Of a DNA stretch of 64,000 bases, positions 13,035 through 26,358 are shown in pieces; positions within the stretch are counted from its first letter, which is position 1, and each line of letters opens with the position of its first letter. The stretch spans positions 186,001 to 250,000 of the forward strand of contig SEMN01000634.1 of the NCBI GenBank assembly GCA_005408345.1. The letters are read 5' to 3'. Both the position numbers and the translations under genes were made by a program. A model generated the notes under the pieces. That model was not told the DNA's origin. It saw only the letters and a program-made list of their open reading frames with translations, and made no database searches. Source of the stretch: Macquaria australasica (Eukaryota > Chordata > Actinopteri > Centrarchiformes > Percichthyidae).

Positions 13035-15894
13035 TCACTGTCTGGCCTGAGCAAAGACTTCTCGCAGCCACGGTGAATCCTCATAGAGGCGAGGGTCACC
13101 CAGATACTCTGAGGTCCTCTTGTACAAGTAGTAGTACAACACAGAAGCTGTGAACAGGAAAATATATGAGGAGGTTTTAACATACAAAAACACCAAAACA
13201 TACAGAAAATACATGTGTTTCCACCTCATTAATCAATTTCAAGGTGCTCTGAGTGTGACGGTCCCGCAGCAACTGATGACTCCACTCTACTTTAATACAG
13301 GTGCTGACATATCTGCCTTCAAAATGATTGTCTGTCCTGGACTCTCCTTTTTTATATTAATCCACCAATCCCATAACTAGTCCAATGTTCAACTAATGGA
13401 GGACAGTGCTTTCAACAAGCAGTCAGGAGCACAACACATCCAAAACAGCTAATGAAAGACCAAATTAAGTTTATAATTTCTGTTGAATCTCTAATAAGCC
13501 AGTTAAGTTGTTCTGTTGTGAAATTGAGAATTTCAAGAATTTTAAGAGACCATGCTAATGTGTTATCTGTTTAACCCAATTACTACAAATCACATTCACT
13601 CAGATAAATCATGCAACCGCTGCATTAGCTTTTGTCATGGAAATCAACTTACAAAAACACGACACTTGCTTGAGTTCCATCACACTGACTCACTTCAGTT
13701 ACTGTTGAGTGGTAATGCAGTGCACACTTTTGCCAGTCTTATTTACCAGAACAATGATAACATATAAAACTTGACAAATGTCATTGGTGTAAATAAATAT
13801 AGTAATGTCCCTTTTTAGTTTGCATTATTCATTAGTTATTTCCAATGAGTGTCTTCTATGTTATGACTTTGCACAATGTTTAAGGTTACCTGAGAGATAA
13901 TATGTTATTGTACATTGAGGTTAGCATTGCAAAAACAGACAGAGACAGAGAAATGGGAAATCCCCACCAACATTTACAACTACTGTATGTGTGGGGTCAT
14001 AAAAGTACAACTCAGCCCAGCAGAGTTTACAGTGTCTTAAGGTGGGTTCAAAATGAAAGAGATTCTGTAAATGATGCAACACTGAATCACACACTGAGTA
14101 ACCGTCTGGGTGGCTCTTAAGGAGCAGACAAATAAAACATGGCTACAGTACGTTCTCATACTTAAAAAGGGATCACCCGTAGAGAACAACAACAACAACT
14201 AGACAATAAATCCTTTTATCCACTTAGGAGCTTATACATGTATGAAAATCACACCCACGTGGTGACGTGAGATCACTGTCTGGAGCCTGTTGGTAGAGCG
14301 GAGGGACTAACACACTCACAAAAAACTCTGAGAACACTATTCTGTCAGTGACCTTCCTCAGAGCATAAAAACCAGAGTGGTAATAACTCTGAAATTCAAT
14401 TTGTTTCATTTGAATTGTTGACAAAATTAGAGATCTCAAGTTCTGTGCACAAGGGCGTGATTCATTAGTGACAGCATGACAGCTATGGGTAAGAGATAAA
14501 GACAAAACTAAAAAGGTTGGGGAGATGATGGTACAGTTTACTTAGTCCTTCAATTAAGAATTTTGTTTAACCTTTGTACTGAAGAGCAGCATTCACTCTG
14601 AATGTATTGTCTCCTACTACTTATATTCAGCTGAGAGAAAACACAAAAGCTCTGCTGTATTCTGATAAGACATTTCTCATTTCTCATTCTCTTGTAACTC
14701 CTGTAAACTGAGCAGGCCTCAAATCTAAAATATAATTTATACCAATAGTTACATCATGATTGCTTCTCTTGTTTCATTTATGAGTGTTTGGGAGTACAGT
14801 AAAAACAGATTTTTGAGATCTTTAGCAAAGCTCTAGAGACAGCAGTAATTTAATATGTAGGCTTGTATGTTTGGATAAGATAAAACATTCAAAATAAATG
14901 CATTTGGTTGGCATTAAAAATAATGTATTAACATGTCGTCTTACCTGCTCTTTGGAACACAAACAGCACCTGAAGGCCGTCTGTCCAAATAAATCTGTTG
15001 GTATTTAGCCAACGCAGATTCTGGAAAGATTAAAAACATTAATGGTCATTTTTGAAGTCGCAGCTTTTAATAAAAAAATATAAAGGAGACAAAAGACTAT
15101 ATATTCCAGTTGATTCACTAAAATTAGACTGATGGGAAAAAACTGCACACGATGGGCTGTTTGTTTTTGTTGGATTTCTCCCCCTCATGAAGTCTATTTT
15201 TCAACAATATCATTTCAGCACTTTTATAAATGTAGCATAAATACATTAAATAAATAAAAAAGTGCAGTCTATTTGGTTCATATAGTAATAAACAAAGTTA
15301 CATTCATAAGGACTTAGGTTTCAATATATCTCTGCCCATTGGTGCACGTACGGCACGTACCATAAGCCAGGAATGCAGTATGATACTGAAGGTCAAATAG
15401 AGAGCACAGAGCATTAGCAGAGCTCTAAATCGCTCCAGCAATATGGCGACCAGGCCGACCTGGAACACGAATGTGTTAAACAGCATCAACAGAATGATGA
15501 TCAGGTTAAACAGGATGGCAATGTCCTGGATACTGTTGAAGAAAAGCATACAGGAAAAGAGAAGACAAGAGAGAAGAACATGTGTGACCAGCGGAAACAA
15601 AAGGGACAGGAACAGAAAGATTACCATCTTTGTACAGTGCTATTTCACTTCATCCCCAATGACTCAGTATAGACAACTAAAGCATACTATTTTTAGCTCA
15701 GAATTGTTTTCCCCTCGAGCCAAAGATAATGCTTGGCTGCGGAAACAGTGAAGAACTCTTACTTACATGAAAAGTACCAGCTGGACGGCCGGTTCATCCC
15801 TCAGCAGCTCGCTGAAGGAATTGACGAACAAGTCGAAGGAGAGCAGGCTGAGCTGAATCAGTAACACCAGAGAGTAGTTGCTGGTTTGGAGCGT
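13035..15894 (-). CDS. tmem138: Transmembrane protein 138 (four coding exons; start codon reads ACG)
   Basis: Small four-pass membrane protein of the cilium; human TMEM138 is a Joubert-syndrome gene acting in ciliary membrane and vesicle traffic. Coding exons in transcript order: 15767-15894, 15361-15532, 14945-15020, 13035-13147. They total 489 nt, or 163 codons with the stop, exactly the 162-residue family length. Landmarks: LQTSNYSLVL, FDLFVNSFSELL, IQDIAILFNLIIILL, FIWTDGLQVLFVFQRA, LGDPRLYEDSPWLRE. Four hydrophobic stretches fall near residues 8-28, 38-60, 74-98 and 120-140. The codon aligned to the family's initiator Met is ACG at 15892-15894. An in-frame TAG at 15973-15975 and the lack of any ATG between mean this exon offers no ordinary start. 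Either ACG initiates, a spliced upstream exon supplies the Met, or the base is a variant or error. Identity is certain; the N-terminus is not. Confidence 0.93.
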
Positions 15895-16357
15895 CTCCGG
15901 CCCGAAGGCTGGGCGCCCGGGTGGACTGTGGTTCCACGATGGATCCAAGGCTGCACTGCACTCGCACACACACTACATAGAAACACCAATCCACACACAA
16001 CAGTCCTGACTGTTTGGGGGTCTTAGTGAGGTGTTCAGATGTCTCCACTCTGATTGTCCAAATGCAGGTGAAGTGTGAGTGATAAAACATTAGGGCTCCA
16101 TTTTCTGTTGTTAAAATTAGTCCTGTTTACTTGGGAAAAACTGGGAAACAGAGTCCGGTTTTGGGATGAGCTGCTTGGAAATCATAGATGTCAACATGTC
16201 ACAACTGTTGATTTATACAGCTCCAAACATAAACAGACGTGGTAGCGCAGTACAGTCTAAGGTGTGGTAAAAGCCTGCAGCATTGGCAAGCTGTTTTCTT
16301 GAGCTTTCATCGCAAAATGGGTGAAACATCAGCACCCAAGTAAATCCAGCAGAGACC
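15895..16357 (-). other. Possible 5' UTR part of tmem138 exon 2
   Basis: On the minus strand a pyrimidine-rich acceptor ending CCACAG lies just above 16357, and no other strong acceptor is seen before the first coding codon. If used, it would give a 463-nt untranslated segment joined to the coding exon. Weaker acceptors nearer the coding start, in the GC-rich stretch 15895-15972, are the alternative, and only those could bring in an upstream start codon in frame. Confidence 0.35.
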
Positions 16358-16653
16358 CTGTGGAGGGAGACAGGAGAGACACATTAGTATTCTGCTGGAA
16401 CACGTCACATTGAAAAACTGTATAAACTGTACAGTGCAACTCTCATTTTATGTTGCAGATTTACGTGCACTTAAAGCAAAGACTTGGTGTGAAAGTTTGG
16501 TATGTTCCTACCAAATGTAACCACACATTATACAAATTGTCAAATGGATTGAACTGAAACTGATTCTTCTCTAAGAGGGTTGTTCTTCCAACCTTTTTGA
16601 CCCCCTATCAAAACATATAAAAAACTGCTGTAAGGCATCAAATATTTGCTCAC

Positions 16654-16765
16654 CTGCAAAAGGATTAAGAGGAACTGGATGACCAAATAAACCGTCACCT
16701 GGTGAATCACACTTTTGAATGTTTGAAAGGGAGGAACCCCATGCTTATAGCAGCAACAGTGACTC
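16654..16765 (-). other. Candidate non-coding exon 1 of tmem138
   Basis: A near-consensus minus-strand splice donor, CAG then GTGAGC, has its exon side at 16654. It lies about 300 bp upstream of the acceptor at 16357 and just downstream of an X-box-like motif, the order expected for a first exon. The 5' edge is a guess. The segment contains a short upstream ATG frame that closes quickly. Human TMEM138 also has a non-coding first exon. Confidence 0.35.
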
Positions 16766-16773
16766 ACGTATGA

Positions 16774-16785
16774 GTAACTGGCAAC
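16774..16785 (-). promoter_or_regulatory. X-box-like (RFX) motif upstream of tmem138
   Basis: Read on the minus strand this is GTTGCC directly followed by AGTTAC. It matches the RFX X-box consensus GTNRCC(N0-3)RGYAAC at 11 of 12 positions. RFX factors drive many ciliary genes, and the site is just upstream of the proposed first exon. A single 12-bp match can arise by chance. Confidence 0.35.
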
Positions 16786-19700
16786 AGTTAAACATGGAGT
16801 TAAACATGGACTGGCATGTTGATGACTGAATACAGTTCACAGTGTCAATACAAGCAGGGTATATTAACTGCTAAGGAGAGGCTGTAATTGCCAAATGATT
16901 GGGACTGGCCTGCTTGATCATTTTAGGGTCAAGAGTATCCATCCATGCAGATAGTTTGGTTTTTATTTGTACACATGTTGAGAAATCCATCTGAGATTTC
17001 TGCCTCTCTCTTGCTGTCATTAGTTTTTGTTGGAACTACTTTCTACTAAAAGAAATAGTCCCTCTGAAAACCGAGTGACTGAAAGAGACTGATTCTGGAA
17101 AGAGAAGTCCTGTTGAATTTTTTAAATGTTATTTTTTCAGAGTACCAGAAATGAAATTCCATTCACTCCCATTGTATTGGCATGCATAATGGCCTCTTAT
17201 ATCTCAAAACCTGAACAAATAAAAAAACAAAACTATCTGCACAAGCAAATGCCAGTGGAGGCAAGTGAGAGAATATGTTTTTTAATTATTTAAGTGAAGC
17301 AAACTTCTAAGCACAAGAAAAATGTACCTTAAATCTATAATACTTGGGGGAATTTTTGCAAATATCCAGATAGCCAGTCAAATTTCAAACCTTAAATTAC
17401 AAGACATTTGTAATTATAGGACATTTAAACATGACATTTTACCGTTAAGAAGAAAAGCAGCTTCTCTCTCAAAAGAGCATCTTTTCCTGATGACATTTAA
17501 TGATATCCCAGAAATACGGAAAAAGACAAACAGAGCCTGAGATATCCCTTCAGGTTTACTTCTCATCCATCACATTAAAACTGAAGACAGGAAAACAACA
17601 GGTCCTCCTTTCACTACTGTTGCGCCACTGAGAGTATTAGTTAAGCAGGCACTGTAAATCTTTGCCTTGGCTCCTCTGGCCTCTTGTGAGCCAGGATCAC
17701 TATCCAACAGGCTCCTTCACACTGACACCAGGTGGATCCTCTTATGACCCCTGTATTTAGAGCTTGGCACGGCAGTGGCAGGTGTGAGGAAGATTAGAAC
17801 TACTTCTAAACAGTGGAGCGTCGACCAGAAGACTGCTTATTCTTGAAAGCTGTCCCACTGAGATTCTGGGTTAGCAGCCCTTCTGGCTGTTGGGCAAAAA
17901 TTAGATAACCACTGTATATAAACAGAAAATAATACTATTTAATAATAGTGTTAAAGGTGAAACATCTTGTTCTAGGTTTTTTTCAGAGACAAGAGACATC
18001 AATGTCCACTCTATTTTTACAAAATGTAATCAAAATATATATTAGTTTGTCAGATATTTAGTTTTCCTTTGACAAGAATATAGTGATATTGTTTAAACAG
18101 CCTTTGTTGTTGTTGTTAATGTGCTCCCAACTTGTAGTTCTTAGCACCATTTAATCTTCTTATGAAGCTTACAGCTTGGTGCTTTACACAGAAATGATAT
18201 ATCCCTCCCTTTTATTTCAGAATATCACCTACTACCATCAAACTGCTGCCAAAACATAAAAGTGTGTTTACCTGTAAATGAAGGTTGTATCTGTCCAAAT
18301 GATGCATGTGGCCACAAACAACACAGTGTGCAACACGAGATTGACAGCTTGTGTCTGTCCTAGTAATAGGGTTTACCCCCACCCCCACCTCTCTAATAGA
18401 CGGGCACAAGATTTTTTTGTCATGACATACTATGAATTTTGGTTAGTTTGTTTAAATATACCTTAATGACAGCACACTGCAGCTGTGACTGAATGTAGTA
18501 TTAGAAAATAATGTTCTAAGCTCCTGATTTGAAAGATGCAATGGTTGAAATTGCATCTTGTCTTGCATTTGATGCTCAGTAGATTAAAATGTAGTTCGGA
18601 AGGTGAGACTTCCTCCCATAGGACCAGTTTTTTGGACCTGTATAGAGATCGATGGAGTGTCTGTTTAGATTTCAAGCATAACCAAACATTTCCTCTGACT
18701 GTGGCATGTTTTCTTTTAATTTTATTGTATTTATTGTATATTTATTTAACTTATCTTTCATTTCCTACACCATGTCTTGTAATAGTGTAACTCCTGTAAC
18801 CCTGAAATGATATGAAGGTTTTCTTGATGCCATGTAAAAACCATTTCTTTAAAAAAAAGAACAATAAAAACTTAAATGCCAAATAATAATGTTGTAAAAT
18901 CCATTTATTTGGGTACTTTGTTCTATAAAGTTTTTTTGTTTTTGCAGTGGACTGACATTTTTTTTTACAAAGGACAACAGGTTAAAGCTGTAGCTACTAC
19001 GTATGAGCAAATGATGATGGGTTATAAGTGGATGCTGTCTGAGCTTTTTCAGTCACATTTCCATTCAAGATTACGGTAATGATTCTAGGAAAGATCTCTG
19101 GAGTCAAGCCAGAAGAAACCACTGTCATCTAGTGGTGAATGTGCATTACTACACTCACCTGTGCAGGAAAGTAGGCCTTAATTTTTAACAGTGCATTAAC
19201 TCAAGTCTGTGTTAACAACTGGGTAAAGTGGGCCTTTTTTTTGTAATTAGATTAAATCTCAGAATCAGAATCAGCTTTATTGGCCAAGTATGTGCACACA
19301 TACAAGGAATTTGATTCCGGTTTTTCGTTGCTCACAGTTCCAATAGAATAGAGATGGAAATGGACATACAGCTAAAAACAAGGACAACAAAGCTTAACAA
19401 AGATAGATAAATCTAAATAATAATAATAATCTCTAAAATAAACTATTATATACATACAAGTAGGTGAAAAAATAGGTGTATATATAAAAAGCAACAATGA
19501 CCAACAACATACCAATGTCTATATACAAGTCAAGTGTTTGTGTAAATTGTAAACACATCTAATGTTGTTTGGAGATATGAAATGTGTAATTACCATAGCA
19601 ACAGAAAAAGCTCCTCTCAGTGGGTTATGGGTCTACATGACAGTCCATAAGGGTCCACAGTATGGTTCACCAGGTTAATCGAGCCATGTGTAGTAGTAGT

Positions 19701-21030
19701 TAAGTATTTAACTTAATATTTAGGCTTCTTTTATTTAGTGAAGTGTTTAATGAAATCTTTACATGATTAGTTTAAAAAGAAAAGAGATGTTGCACATTGT
19801 TCTCCATCGCACTCACTTATTGATAAAGTTTGAGTTAGCTGAGAGAAGGAGCTGGCTAACCTGCGGTAGCACAACTTAACCAACACATACTTCAACCAAA
19901 CCTTTACAGGATGAAGCAGATACATTTTTTTTTTTACTTTTTACATTATAAAGAAACTGTCCTCTAGAATTAGCCCGATAATCAGAATCACGACGTTGTT
20001 TCGTTTCATCAGTTATATAACTTCAACTATTACCTTTACTTTGTATGACTTAATACATTAATGATTATTTAATTACTTATTTGTATTACTTCTGTTTAAC
20101 TTAAACTGTTTGAATCGCTGAAAAAAATCAGAGATGAGATTTGGATGGCGATTCAGAGGTCTGGAAACAGGAAGAATCTAACTTTTGATCATTTCTAATA
20201 ATGTCATACTTTATTAGATTGGTGAATGCTACATATGTAGATTTTTGAATGTAGGACTTCTTCACTAGAGTTATCTGTTTTGCAGCTAAATACCTTCACT
20301 TGCTGATGTAAATTAATTTAATATCAGTGATATGCAGAATACTCTATGTCTTAAGGTCCACTTTCATGGTTTCATGCTTGTGTCAAACTGATTAATGAAG
20401 GCCCAAAGAACAGTGTTTGATTATCCAGTAGGAACTCTCTGCCTGGACAAATGTATAATTTATTAATATAATAGTATTAGTAGTTTATTTGTATAGAATT
20501 TTACAAAACCAATGTTACAAAGTGCTTTACACACAACAAATAATGTTAAATAAATAGTGACATTTCAGGCAGGGTAAAGTCACACCACAAGAGATAAGAA
20601 CAATGAAGTAGAGGTATCTTATTGTACACTACTGTACTGCCTAAAATATGACAGAAAAATCACAGTGATTCTGCAATGTGCTATACCCTAACCACTGGTT
20701 CTGCATTAATTTCTCAAAGTACACTTCTGACCAGTCATCTGAAATATAGAGATTACAGTGGACCATAACTTTATGGTCTATATAACCTCATTATAAGCCC
20801 ATCGTTGAGTCTTATGTTTTACTACAGCTTCCTGAAAAGGCCTTTTCCAGCAGCAGCCATAAAAGAGGGAAGGTCCATAGCTCAGCCTTTTGAAAATGTT
20901 AATTTACCTCTTCACATTTTTGTGATCTAAAATTTAATATAAATTAGATTACTTTCCATGGACTAAATGAAACGTGTACATGATGTAATATGTTGATGGT
21001 GGGGATCAAAATCCTCTTGATCAGATTATC
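16786..21030. other. Intergenic DNA between tmem138 and cd151
   Basis: No exon with protein similarity was recognised on either strand. The region is AT-rich with homopolymer runs. It includes a dispersed repeat near 19258-19500 that starts with the teleost-common string AATCAGCTTTATTGGCCAAG, and a short fragment near 20500-20550 containing CAAAGTGCTTTACA, shared with the SINE at 27380. Confidence 0.6.
19258..19500 (+). repeat. Dispersed teleost repeat fragment
   Basis: It begins AGAATCAGAATCAGC and continues through TTTATTGGCCAAGTATGT and CAAGGAATTTGATTCCGG, a string I recognise as interspersed in fish genomes, then drifts into A-rich simple sequence. I cannot assign it to a named family; it may be the 3' end of a LINE or a SINE body. 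Confidence 0.5.
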
Positions 21031-21032
21031 AC

Positions 21033-21815
21033 AGTAGTGGAAGAAGTACTCTTTTACTTAAGTAAAAATAGCAGTACCACAGTGTAAAAGTCCTCCATTC
21101 AAAATTTGACTTAAGCACAAAAGTATTAGGATCAAAATACTCATTATGTAGAATGGCCTATTTAAGAATTATGTATATTCTATTATTGGATTATAATCAT
21201 TGATGCATTAATGTGTACATTACTTTAATGTTGTAGCTGGTAAAGGAACTCATTTTAACTACTTTACACACTGCTATCTTTTGAATTTCCCCCCTTCTAT
21301 AATAATACATCATATAATTTATTTGTTGATTATATTTTGTATTAATAATCTGAATATGCAGAGTAATGAAAGCTGTCAAATAAATGTTTAGCATCAAAAT
21401 ATACTAAAAGTACCTAAAGTAAAAGTACTCATAATGAAGAATGACCCCTGTCAGAATATTTTTTTTATTGCATCACAAATATTGATGCATTAATGTGTAA
21501 GTATCACTTTAATGTTGCAGCTGGCAAAGATAGGTCTATAACTACTTTATATACTGGTGGATAGCTTACTCTATAATAATACACCATCATTTATTTGTTA
21601 ATTACATTTTGTATTAATAATCTTAATCTGCAAAGTAACTACTAGTAACTAAAGCAAATAAATGTAGTGGAGTAAAAAGTACAATATTTCCCTCTGACAT
21701 GTAGTGGAGTAAAAGTATAAAGTAGAATAAAATGGAAATACTCAAGTAAACTACCTTAAAATTGCATTTAAGTACAGTACATGAGTAAATGTACTTAGTT
21801 ACATTCCTACATTGG
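21033..21815 (+). repeat. Non-autonomous 'AGTGGAAGAAGTACT' repeat, uninterrupted copy with internal duplication
   Basis: The left end is AGTAGTGGAAGAAGTACT and the right end is GTACTTAGTTACATTCCTAC. The interior has many AAAGTACT/AGTACTTT steps. The middle block, from GTACTCATTATG through the TTATTTGTT stretch, occurs twice, so this copy is longer than a single unit. Other copies are at 52560-53073, 54720-55250, 55960-56100, 56147-56460 and 57009-58741. It encodes nothing and behaves like a MITE-type repeat; the family name is not known to me. Confidence 0.7.
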
Positions 21816-21989
21816 ATTATACATTAATATTAGCGTAAACTTTCGGATTTGAAGATTATAAAAATACACAAAAATCCTTCAAAACCTCCTTATTTGCCTT
21901 TATGTTTTCCCTTTCTCCCTGTGTATCCGCTTGCATCACGTAAGCGTTGCCCCAGGACAGTAAAAAAAAAAACCAAACCCAAGAAACAT

Positions 21990-22183
21990 GCAAGGTGGCC
22001 CGGGGTGGAGTCAGCAGCTCCAGCAGCAGCTCCAGCCTCACTCTGTACGGCAGCCCTGCAGCTTCACTCGGCTGTCGGAGAGGCCTTTATCCAAGGAAAG
22101 TGGAATGAAAACAGACGACATCTAGGAATATATATTTACACATTCAATCACTTTATATCGACAGAAGATCAAAGAAACGGCAG
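21990..22183 (+). other. cd151: cd151 5' UTR exon and promoter-proximal region
   Basis: A consensus donor, GGCAG then GTAAGTG, closes an exon at 22183. The sequence around it (about 21990-22520) is the most CpG-rich in this part of the window, as expected at a vertebrate promoter. No coding frame continues across it, consistent with the non-coding first exon of CD151. The transcription start is not visible; 21990 is approximate. Confidence 0.6.
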
Positions 22184-23499
22184 GTAAGTGAAAGCAGGAA
22201 GTGCTCTGTGATTTAACGCATCACCGAGTTAGCTCACACTGCGGTGTCGCATTGGCCAGACAAGGTAGCGTTGTCGTCCTTTGCGATACAGCCGAAAACA
22301 TTTTATGGCTTTCTATGAAAGCTCGGTTACCAGACCAGTTTTTATCACGCTGTTGCCGTCTTTAAAAGTAGTTCGTTTTGATAAAATAGCTCGTTTTCGC
22401 CACGGTTGTCTCAGCGGCGGCACAGAGTGCAGTGGGAGACAACTTTAGCGTTAGCTTCACGTCGCACCAGCGAGGAGATGCGCCGTAACGTCAGTTGAAA
22501 ATCTTCGAGGAAACGTACAAAACTGTGATTTCTGTCGAGGTGGGTTGTCTTATAAATTAACACATGATGTTATCCTGTGTAGATGGTTATTGTGAACTCA
22601 AACTATTTACAAAAAAACCACAAGAGGACGTCACTTTCCAGTGGTTTTACAGCTGAGCCGTTAGGACACCGTTGTGATTTGTATTGGAAATGTTTACCTA
22701 GGTAACATACTCACTAATAATTACCAAATTGTATTCTCTATTAGCATATTTTTTGACATTGCAGCCAGTTAAACGGTCTGCTTTATATGTTACTGGCGTT
22801 TCCCCAGTCAGTTAAACGAGAGAGAGGTCATAGTGTGATTTATATGACTTCAAACGTGACTCACATGAACCAGAACTTGGTTTAGTCATGATGCCAGGTG
22901 AAAGGCTGTGTTCAGACTGGTAGCACACATTTCCTCACATCATCCAGATCAGATGACTTGTTTCTCCAAGTCTGGACTAACACAAGTAGAGGTTTTACAG
23001 CAGCTGAAATAACCTGACCACCTCCACCAACATTATAAAAAGTAGTTCATTAAAAAAAAAAAAAAACCTTTTAAGGAAAACAAAAAGCAGAAGAACTATT
23101 TCACACAGGAAATGTCATTTATTTAATGAGTGTGACTTTTATTTAGCAGCCAGTTAAACGCCTTTGCCTACTAACTAAATTGATCAGGGGGGGATCTGAA
23201 TCAGGATTAGTGTGGCTTACCACCTTAAATAAACAATTTCCTTGGGGAAACCCTGAAAAGAAAAGAAAAGAAAAATAATACATGAAATTCAAATTTTAAT
23301 AGCTCAGACTTAAAGAAGATTCTTGTTGACTCAGATACGCTGGATTTCCACCACACCTGCCCCCCAAGACTTCCGTGCAGAAATTGCATTATATGGAAAA
23401 TCAGACAATCCAGTTGCAGATGTACTATGAAGTCCAATTCAAATTACATTTAATCAGCAGCTTGCTGTCTGGTGTGGACATATTCAAATGGTCTAAACT

Positions 23500-24287
23500 A
23501 GGGCTGCAACTAACAAGTATTTTCATTATTGATTACTCTGAGGATTATTTTCTTGATGGATCAATCAATCGTTTTGTCTATGCCTTTACAGGTTGCTCCA
23601 AGATCCGAGTCCAAGATCACAGTCTTCAATAGTCTTGTTTGTCCAACCAACAACAAAAACCCCCAAATATTCAGTTTACAATTGAAGAAGAACAAGAAAA
23701 CCAGCAAGTGTTGTAGGAGAACAGTAGTGTTAGCCCAAATCATTTTGTTCATTTAGACAAAACACAAATTATTTCTGTACATAACTGTGTGCTCACAGCA
23801 GGAGGATATTTAATTGGAAAGTGTACAATGAAATGAGGCTGCAGAATGTGTTTCTTAAAAACAGTAGATTTGAAGCAGCAACACTGTTTTTCATTTGTTG
23901 AAAGGTTGATAAATCTAAGATATAGCACTGCACAATAGTTTATATTGATTTATTGATTTATATTGATTAATTTGCCGATCATTTTCAAGATGAATCGTTT
24001 AGTCTATAAAATGTCAAAAAATTGTGAAAAATGCTCATCACAATTTCCCGGAGCCCAAAGTGACGTCTTCAAATTGCTTGTTTTGTCTGACCAACAAAAA
24101 CTCTTCATTTTACTGTCATAAATGACAAAGAAAAGCAGCAAATCCTCATATTTAAGAAGCTGGAACCCACAACTGTATGACCTTTTTGCTTGAAAAATGA
24201 CTGAAACGATTAGTCGATTTATCAAAATAGTTGCCAATTCATTTTCTTTCGATCGCTTAATCGACTAATCGTTGCAGCTCTAAATTG
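23500..24287 (+). repeat. Two adjacent copies of an 'AATCGATTAA' MITE-like family
   Basis: Copy one starts GGGCTGCAACTAACAAG and decays near 23770; copy two runs about 23935-24287 and ends GACTAATCGTTGCAGCTCTA. Both contain the internal run CTTGTTTTGTC...ACCAACA. Ends resembling TAG(G/A)GCTGCAAC face inward on both sides. The family is common in teleosts. It lies in cd151 intron 1. Confidence 0.65.
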
Positions 24288-26029
24288 CTAAGTTTTGGTT
24301 AAATGTATGTTTGATAATATATTAGCCTAAAACTGGTGGTTTGTACTAAAAACTGCAGTAATTTAGTTTTTTTTTTTTTCGCAACAGGAATGAAAAAAAC
24401 CCTCATCTACCTTCACTAACCTGCAAGTCTATAATGCTTAAATAAATGTGTTTGCTTATGCAAATAATGCAAACTTTTCTGGACCTGTTCCAAGTATTTC
24501 AGCACTATAATCTCCCAGGGGTAGACGAGACAGCCATTAGCTTACTAAAGCGATCTGTGGTGAGTGTGTCAGACAGGTTGTACGTCTCAGCTTTATTTAC
24601 CATCTTGTTTAAATGTACCCTTGAGTAAAGATATCACGTTGTGAAATAAACTCAAGCTAATAAGATGCATAAGTAATTTGCATCCATGCAGAAGGGGTAT
24701 TTCTTCTGTAGTGTTTTTCCATTTTTAAAAGAAAACTTGTAAACATTTTAAACCATTAACTTCCTTCCTTGACTCAGCTGTTTCCCATCTGATCTGAAAA
24801 ATAAAAGGAGTTGTCAGTCAAGTCTTGTTTGAATTTAATTAACAAGATCACGCTAAGAGGGCCCACCATAACAGATGGTCAACAGACAGAAGCCCAGACA
24901 CACTCACTCATTCATGCAGTGCACACATCTGAATTGACAGTAGTGTATGTGTGGGGTTGGGGGAGCAGACGGCAGAGTCAAGAGGGGAAGAAGAGTTTGA
25001 TAAGAGGCGGTGGGAGGAGGGCAAGTCTGGGCTTGACTGGAAAGTGAGCCAAGGAAATTGTGTGGTTTAAAAAAAAAAAAAGGACGTGAGACTTTGGGAA
25101 CAAAGATTACATGAAGGCAGCAAATACCAAGTGTTGTTCTATATATGATGGGATCCATAAATCTTGCAAACTTCAAACTTGAGAATCGTGTTCGGCATTG
25201 TTGTGGTGAAAACATTATCAAACTTGAATGTGGTGTCAATTACTGTGGCTTAAATACAGAGATTGTTGGGATAATCTTCAATCTGTTTTCATTCATTCCT
25301 GCTTAAAAAAATAAAAAACTGCGAGTGACATTATTAAACATTCAATGCAAGTACAAGTAATCGTTTTTAACTTCAGCTGTCATACACTTGATGAGTTTCT
25401 GTGTTCGGCGTGATGACGTTTAGTGTCCCTGACAACCTCTGTAGTCTCATTTAGCCACTTGTAAGCAACCGCCTTTTTTAAGACACATAAAAGCTTCAAA
25501 ATTCACAAGTGGGGTGTTTACTGACATATTTTATGTCGTAGAACAAAACGTGAAAATCTCTTAAGCTAGCCAAAAAACCCATTCAAGAAACCCATTTACT
25601 TCGGGACGAGGGAACCAGAAGTGCAAAAATGCTAACTCATTTAGTTTTAGGTTTTAGGGCTCGTTCCTGCAGCACTATATTTTGCTTCTAGAAGCGTTGG
25701 ATGTTGGTACCAGGCACTACTAATTTCCAGCCTTTGGCCGACTCTCAGCTCCTACTCGGTGCTTAGTCATGGGTCTCTCTGCATACAATAACTCAGCTCA
25801 CTGATTCTGCCTACACTGCTGATCTGATGCTTACTCCCCCATGTTCTGCATTAGCCCTGTAACATCTCATTTGTTAAAAGCACCTCACAATAGAAGTAAG
25901 GTTGGCTTTTATTTCAAGCTCTTAATTCTGTTTCCTCCATGCCAACTACTAGCCTGCATTGTACTTATTTAGCTTATTTGTGTTAGAGTGGTTTTATATG
26001 GCCATGGAATCACTGGGGTATCATTCAGT

Positions 26030-26358
26030 TTAGAGCTGCAGTGATTAGTTGATTAAAATGAAATTAATCTGCAACCATTTTGGTAATTGATTAACTGTTT
26101 CAGTTACTGGTTTCAGCTTCTCTCATATAAGTGTTTGCTGCTTTCATTTGTCATGTATGACAGTAAATTGAAAATATTTTGGTTTTGGACTGTTTGTTGG
26201 ACCAATTAAGCAAATTGAAGACATCACTGTGGGGTCTGAGAAATTGTGAATGCCATTTTTTCACAGTTTTTTTTTAACGCTTTATAGATTAATTGATTAA
26301 TGGAGAAAATAATCAGCAGATGAATCGATAATAAGAATAGTTGTTAGTGGCAGCCTCA
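26030..26358 (-). repeat. 'AATCGATTAA' MITE-like copy, inverted
   Basis: It starts TTTAGAGCTGCAGTGATTAG and ends near AGTGGCAGCCTCA. The inside, including GGTTTTGGACTGT and GAAGACATCACTGTGGG, is the reverse complement of the copies at 23500 and 31030. It lies in cd151 intron 1. Confidence 0.65.

Noticed and set aside
16540..16767. Minus-strand frame with hydrophobic stretch as a coding first exon for tmem138
   Set aside because: Joining it to the acceptor at 16357 would run into the in-frame TAG at 15973; no family member has such an N-terminus.
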